Under the pieces are notes generated by a model. The model was not told the origin of the DNA. It saw nothing but the letters and a program-made list of their open reading frames with translations, and did no database searches. A stretch of 64,000 nucleotides of DNA from Azorinus chamasolen (Eukaryota; Mollusca; Bivalvia; Cardiida; Solecurtidae), in the NCBI GenBank assembly GCA_963576725.1, contig OY755247.1:13520534-13584533 (forward strand), written 5' to 3'. Positions 59,007-64,000 of the stretch are shown piece by piece. The stretch's first letter is position 1. Every line of letters starts with the position of its first letter. A program made the translations under genes and the position numbers.

Positions 59007-60909
59007 ACAAGAGGGCCATGAGGCCCTGAAGCGCTCACCTGAGATAACACCAGGGGCAGGGCCTTTTTTGACCACAAGAAATCATGTGGACAACCTGGTA
59101 GAGAACCACAAGGCAAAGCAGTATGCCATTAATTAAAGGTCTAAGCCTTATGATTTCAGAGAAAAGTAATATTTCATATTTTTCCCATAGAAAAAACTGA
59201 TAAGCCCTGAGGCAGGGCCAAGTTTCGCCCTGTGGTCAGGGTCGTAAGTTAAACATTCTTGGCAGAGGACCACAAGCCACAGCTACATATTTATAGAGGA
59301 CCAGTAGATCATGTTAGTCATATCAAATATCAATGGTCTAGGCCTTACAGTTTCAGAAGTTTTTTAAAGATTTTCCTATGAAAAACTGATAAGCCCTTGG
59401 GCGGGGCCATTTTTGGCCCGGGGGGTCATAATTTGAACAATATTTGTAGAGGACCATAAGTTCATGCTACATACCAAATATCAAAGGTCTAGGCCTTACA
59501 GTTTCAGAGAAGAAGATTTTTTAAGATTTTCCTATGAAAAACTGATAAGCCCTTGGGCGGGGCCATTTTTGGCCCAGGGGTCATAATTTGAACACTATTT
59601 GTAGAGGACCATAAGATCATGCTACATATTAAATATCAAGGGTCTAGGACTTACAGCTTCAGAGAAGAAGATCTTTAAAGATTTTCCAATGAAAAACTGA
59701 TAAGCCCTTGGGCGGGGCCATTTTTGGCCTGGGGGTCATAATTTGAACAATATTTGTAGAGGACCATAAGTTCATGCTACATACCAAATATCAAAGGTCT
59801 AGGCCTTACAGTTTGAGAGTAGAAGATTTTTAAAGATTTTCCTATGAAAAACTGATAAGCCCTTGGGCGGGGCCATTTTTGGCCCGGGGGTCATAATTTG
59901 ATCAATATTTGTAGAGGACCATAAGATCATGCTACATACCTAATATCAAAGGTTTAAGCCTTACAGTTTCAGAGAAGAAGATTTTTAAAGATTTCCCTAT
60001 GAAAAACTGATAAGCCCTTGGGCGGGGCCATTTTTGGCCGGGGGGGTCATAATTTGAACAATATTTGTAGAGGACCATAAGATCATGCTACATACCTAAT
60101 ATCAAAGATTTAAGCCTTACAGTTTCAGAGAAGAAGATTTTTAAAGATTTTCCTATGAAAAACTGATAAGCCCTTGGGCGGGGCCATATTTGGCCCAGGG
60201 GTCATAATTTGAACAATATTTGTAGAGGACCATAAGATCATGCTACATACCTAATATCAAAGGTTTAAGCCTTACAGTTTCAGAGAAGAAGATTTTTAAA
60301 GATTTTCCTTTGAAAAACTGATAAGCCCTTGGGCGGGGCCATTTTTGGCCCGGGGGTCATAATTTGAACAATATTTGTAGAGGACCATAAGATCAAGCTA
60401 CATACCAAATATCAAAGGTCTAGGCTTTACAGTTTCAGAGAAGAAGATTTTTAAAGATTTTCCTATGAAAATTCCATATTACCATATATGGAAATATTGA
60501 CCACGCCCTCTGGCGGCCATGTTTTTTGCCCGATCAAAATTCTTTTAACAACTTTTAAAGTCTATCAACTGAGAAACATTTTGGTGAAAACTATATTCAA
60601 ATCCAACAAGTCATTCTGGAGAAGAAGATTTTTCTAGATATTGTGTCCGGTTGCCATGGCAACAAGACCGATGGCCCCGCCCACTATCTTTTAACAACTT
60701 TTGAAGCACCCACCCACAGTATGTATCTGACCAAGTTTGGTTACAATTGGGCAGTCGGTTTCAGAGAAGAAGTCGTTTGAAATTGTTGACGGACAGACAG
60801 ACGGACAGACGGACAGACGGACAGACGGACAGACGGACAGACGGACGCCGGACACAGGGGTATCACAAAAGCTCACCTTGAGCACTTTGTGCTCTGGTGA
60901 GCTAAAAAG
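59007..60909 (+). mobile_element. T1 inner element, copy D, nested in copy C
   Basis: Complete: ACAAGAGGGCCATGAGGCCC 5' end, about eight core units (59,370-60,470), GACCACGCCCTCTGGCGG block, TGTTGACGGACAGACAGACG, microsatellite 60,788-60,846, GCTCACCTTGAGCACTTTGT + GCTCTGGTGAGC + TAAAAA. No coding sequence. Confidence 0.85.
60788..60846 (+). repeat. (GACGGACA)n microsatellite of T1 copy D
   Basis: Perfect 8-bp units GACAGACG. The matching outer copy at 61,198-61,225 is much shorter. Confidence 0.95.
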
Positions 60910-61499
60910 ACCACGCCCTCTGGCGGCCATGTTTTTTGTCGGATCAAAATTCTTTTAACAACTTTTAAAGTCTATCAACTGAGAAACATTTTGGTGAAAA
61001 CTATATTCAAATCGGACAAGTCATTCTGGAGAAGAAGACTTTTCTAGATATTGTGTACAGTTGCCATGGCAACAAGACCGATGGCCCCACCCACTATCAT
61101 TTAACAACTTTTGAAGCACCCACCCACAGTATGTATCTGACCAAGTTTGGTTACAATTGGGCAGTCGGTTTCAGAGAAGAAGTCGTTTGAAATTGTTGAC
61201 GGACAGACAGACGGACAGACAGACGCCGGACACCGGACACAGGGGTATCACAATAGCTCACCTTGAGCACTTTGTGATCTGGTGAGCTAAAAAAATGAGG
61301 GAAAGTTTATTTTAAGAATTGAAGCAGACGACAAATGTTGCAGACGAAAAATTACTTAGCGTGCAAAGAGTTAAATATCATACACATCCAGCACTTTTTG
61401 TCCATTTCAAGCTCTACTGTACACTGTTAATTTCAGTTACAAATTTATGTCGCACATTCATTTTACAAAATCCATTACATGCAAGCCTCGTTTGGGTAG

Positions 61500-61845
61500 T
61501 AACCCTTTAAATGCTGAATGTTCCACCGTGAACACTTTCACCTGATAAAGGTGCCTTTTAATGCCTTTGCAAACAGAGTAAACCTAGATCAGAAAACTCC
61601 AGGAGTCTTTTGATCAGAGTCTGCTCTGTTTGCTTATGGAATAATATAAGCGTGATTCTACTGTTTGCTTATGGAATAATATAAGCGTGATTCTACTGTT
61701 TGCTTATGGAATAATATAAGCGTGATTCTACTGTTTGCTTATTGAATAATATAGACGTGATTCTACCTGTGTTAATATGCTTCAATGGAATTTATCTTCC
61801 TGCTGTTACTAATTCTTACATGTTTATTCATCAGGCAGCAGGTTA
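61500..61845. mobile_element. M8 end plus M3 MITE with a 35-bp tandem repeat
   Basis: CCCTTTAAATGCTGAATGTT (M8 end), then the M3 hairpin GTAAACCTAGATCAG / TTTTGATCAGAGTCTGCTC. The segment TGTTTGCTTATGGAATAATA + TAAGCGTGATTCTAC is repeated four times (61,627-61,767). Confidence 0.75.
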
Positions 61846-61896
61846 ACAATAAGAACCCATTCAGTACAAAAGGGCAAGATTTGCAAAAGGGTACAA

Positions 61897-61985
61897 AATG
61901 ACAAATAATGCAAACCCTAATAAGAGGACTCCTCTAGGAGCCCTCTGTTCTCGCTCAACATTGTTTTCAAATTCCAGTATACTTC
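61897..61985. mobile_element. M8 hairpin fragment
   Basis: AATGCAAACCCTAATAAGAG, GACTCCTCTAGGAGCCC, TGTTCTCGCTCAACATTG. Confidence 0.55.
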
Positions 61986-62083
61986 GTTTCCTTAAGTCAA
62001 AGCGTTAAAAACTATTCACATTTAGGACAATCAATAGAAGGCCTTTATCCTGCTATAAATCTTTTTTGCCTGCTTAAATCTTT

Positions 62084-62180
62084 CCTTTATATAAAAGCAT
62101 TTTCATGAATTTGCAAACAGAGAAGACCCAGATCAGATGGCTCCTGTAGATCAGGGTCTACTCTCTCTGCTAATGGAAAA
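62084..62180 (+). mobile_element. M2 left half
   Basis: TTTCCTTTATATAAAAGC, GAAGACCCAGATCAGATGG, CTCCTGTAGATCAGGGTC. Confidence 0.65.
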
Positions 62181-63185
62181 TATACCCTCGCATTACCAGT
62201 TTTCGTGTGGATAACCATTCAATCACGGATTAAAATGATGAGATAACAACAATTTAAAAATGAAACACGCCAACAAACAAAGCAAATATTGCATTATTTA
62301 CCCCCTAAAGAAATGTACAAATTGTGGCAATAATTTTGGCATAAGCGTCATTTTGATCTGTACAGCAAATTACGTCATCACAGGCGGTATACCTATTTTT
62401 GTGGACAGCAGAAAAATCAATAAAATCGAGGCCCTGATGGGGTTACAAGTAAACAACCACCACATAGAGAGAAAAAAATGTCATCTCTATCTATTCATTC
62501 ACTGTAAAATGTTTTTATCTTCACAACAATATTTTGTAACAATTTTGGACATATTGCCCTCAAGGCGTACTGATGACACAGATGTCATTGAGGAAGGGGA
62601 GGAAAGGCGGTACTTCTTTGCAGAAGGTGGGATGTTGTAAACCTAAAAGTATATGTCTAAATAAGAAATAAATCTACTCAAAAACCATTTAAAACTGTTC
62701 AAAATATACCTATAGATCTATATATAAACTATCTAATGTATTCATAATCATCATCAGCATTCGTGATTTATTTCCAACAAAATTTGTATTAGGGCCTCAT
62801 AAGAAAACCACCACAGTTAACTCCCTTGCAATGGTAAACAGAATTATTGAATCGGTACACCTGACCCTTACGTTGCATAGTATTGTGTTTACAAACAGAT
62901 GACAGTAACTTGGGCTGTTGAATGGACTTTTTAATCAGAAAATTGTATGAAAGCTATAATGCATCAAACAGAATAAAATAAAATACCACATTTTGCAACC
63001 ATAGACACAAAATTAGCAGTGATTTACCCCTCCAAGTTTGATTCTTAGAATTTTTGGTGGCAACTTGGCGGAGTGGGTGTTGTCCACTTGCTCTGAAGTT
63101 TATGACATCAGAATCAAAACAGTGCGTGTGATATCGAAATGATTTCCGGTAACACGAAAATAACTCTACCTCGATTTGAGGTAAC
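62181..63185. other. About 1 kb without recognised element; uncertain 126-codon frame
   Basis: A + strand frame at 62,260-62,640 has mixed composition (four Cys in the first 35 residues, acidic C-terminus) and no recognised domain. It may be a chance frame or an exon piece. I do not call it as a gene. The rest shows no hairpins. Confidence 0.4.
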
Positions 63186-63189
63186 TGGA

Positions 63190-63366
63190 GGATAGAGTTG
63201 ATTCTAAAATTTCTGCCTTAGCAAAATGTTTTGTGTTTATAATAAATTATGCTAATATGCTATTTTATTTCATATTCATCCTGTCTCTCTTTCCTACATG
63301 AATCAGAGCAACAGATAAAGGCATGTACTCAAATACTAAATTGTCTTTTCTCCACCAACAATTCTA
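63190..63366. mobile_element. M3 and M6 fragments
   Basis: 63,190-63,300 is an M3 interior (GATTCTAAAATTTCTGCCTT). 63,303-63,366 is an M6 left end (AGAGCAACAGATAAAGG, ACTCAAATACTAAATTG, TTTTCTCCACCAA) cut just inside the hairpin by T1. Confidence 0.65.
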
Positions 63367-64000
63367 ACAAGAGGGCCAGAATGGCCCTGACATCGCTCAC
63401 CAGCCAATCAGAGGAGAAGATGTTCAAAGTTTTCACTATATGTTTCTAGAGAAAACTGGCACCCCTGGGGCGGGGTCAATTTTGAACCCAGGGGCATAAT
63501 GTATATAACTTTTGTAGAGGACCTGAACATGATGCTATGTGCCAGATATGAAAGCTAAGAACCGTTCAGTTTCAGAGAAGAATATATTCAAAGTTTTACC
63601 ATATATTTCTATTGAAAACTGGCTACCCCTGGGGCGGGGCCAATTTTGACCCCAGGGGCATAATTTATATAAATTTTGTAGAGGACTTGAACATGATGCT
63701 ATGTGCCAAATATGAAAGCTTAGAACCTTCCAGTTTCAGAGGAGAAGATTTTCAAAGTTTCACTATATGTTTCTATTGAAAACTGACCACCCCTGGGGCG
63801 GGGCCAATTTTGACCCCAGGGGCATATTTTATATAAATTTTGTAGAGGACCTGAACATGATGCTATGTGCCAAATATGAAAGCTGAGAACCCTGTAGATT
63901 CAGAAGAATTTTTTTTCAAAGTTGTCACTATGTGTTTCTATTCAAAACTGGCTACCCCTGGGGCGGGGCCAATTTTGACCCCAGGGGCATAATTTATATA
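63367..64000 (+). mobile_element. T1 tandem-core element, copy E, runs off the window
   Basis: ACAAG + hairpin AGGGCCAGAATGGCCCT + GACATCGCTCACCAG. Core units of about 180 bp (CCCCTGGGGCGGGGCCAATT, GACCCCAGGGGCATAAT, AACATGATGCTATGTGCCAA). The 3' end lies beyond 64,000. Confidence 0.8.

Larger units (their letters stand above)
56312..61292 (+). mobile_element. T1 outer element, copy C (contains T3 and an inner T1)
   Basis: 5' ACAAGAGGGCCATGAGGCCCT + GAAGCGCTCACCTGAG. Core units of 154-155 bp from 57,550 to 58,985. The 3' part is at 60,910-61,292 (GACCACGCCCTCTGGCGG ... TGTTGACGGAC, microsatellite, GCTCACCTTGAGCACTTTGT, GGTGAGCTAAAAA). It is interrupted by T3 at 56,472 and by an inner T1 at 59,007. 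Confidence 0.82.
56185..61374. mobile_element. M7 MITE split by a 5-kb nest of T elements
   Basis: The left part (56,185-56,311) has CTCTTTGCACGCTAGGCG, a perfect hairpin GGATCCAGATGAGACGCCGC / GCGGCGTCTCATCAGGATCC and ends ATATTTTGGAA. The right part (about 61,293-61,374) starts AATGAGGGAAAGTTTATTTT and ends TTAGCGTGCAAAGAG-TTAA. Joined, the order equals the intact M7 at 3,032-3,247. Confidence 0.88.

Noticed and set aside
24500..60958. ORFs rich in Ser-Val-Arg-Pro or Thr-Asp-Gly-Gln near 24.5, 32.7, 57.4 and 60.7 kb
   Set aside because: They are translations of GGAC/GACG microsatellites and adjoining element ends.
62260..62640. 126-codon plus-strand frame
   Set aside because: No recognised domain, no paralogue in the window, and no clear splice or promoter context. 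Left as an open possibility in the region note and not called.

Overview
The window looks like gene-poor nuclear DNA from a mollusc, most likely a bivalve. Three things point that way: (i) an intronless B-box / coiled-coil / beta-propeller (TRIM-like) gene of the kind expanded in bivalves, (ii) non-autonomous elements with tandem ~155 bp cores, ACGG-type microsatellites and terminal hairpins, an architecture known from bivalve 'pearl'/Helentron-like elements, and (iii) very dense small palindromic transposons. The species cannot be named from sequence alone. I see no rRNA, tRNA, CRISPR, prokaryotic operon, reverse transcriptase or transposase gene.

Layout. Positions 1-53,470 are almost wall-to-wall short non-autonomous elements, commonly nested or abutting. 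I use working family names. M1: TTAA-flanked, ends CCCTTTCCTCCATA, central hairpin with ATTTGCTC arms. M2: TTAA, ends CCCTTTCCCTCATATAAA / ACAGGGAAAGGG, hairpin with GCAAACAGAG arms. M3: same hairpin, subterminal palindrome CATGAATATTCATG. M4: TTAA, ends CCCTTCGCTTGCT. M5: TA-flanked pogo/Tigger-like, ends CAGTAAAACC. M6: ends CAGAGCTCCAGATAAG, hairpin GAGTGGTCACAACATAGGG. M7: TTAA, ends CTCTTTGCACGCTA, hairpin GTTTGGATCC. M8: ends CCTTTGAATGCTGAA, hairpin ACAGTGCAGACC. M9: one copy. H: a 0.75-0.9 kb element ending in a 141-bp hairpin. X: a ~260-bp inverted-repeat module carrying telomere-like repeats. T1-T5: tandem-core elements with hairpin ends. Larger blocks are T2 (21,825-24,678), T1 copies at 30,506-33,285, 50,521-51,458 and 63,367 to the window end, and a nest of T elements at 56,312-61,292. 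Satellites occur at 43.1-43.4 kb, 46.0-46.3 kb and 47.5-48.3 kb.

The only gene I can support is the minus-strand 612-codon ORF at 54,229-56,067. It lies in a small island bounded by an M3 hairpin downstream and an M7 hairpin upstream.

The elements date each other. Several insertions have a recognisable empty site in another copy of the host family, which shows TTAA target duplication for M1/M2/M3 and TA for M5. Two further patterns stand out. First, hairpins of six otherwise different families (M2, M3, M4, M7, M8, M9) share one stem core with a single mismatch at the same position. Second, four unrelated-looking T subfamilies share one architecture and a TGTTGACGGAC box where the microsatellite starts. 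Coordinates of repeat ends are read by eye and are good to a few bases where TTAA or TA borders are stated, and to about 10-20 bases for truncated copies.
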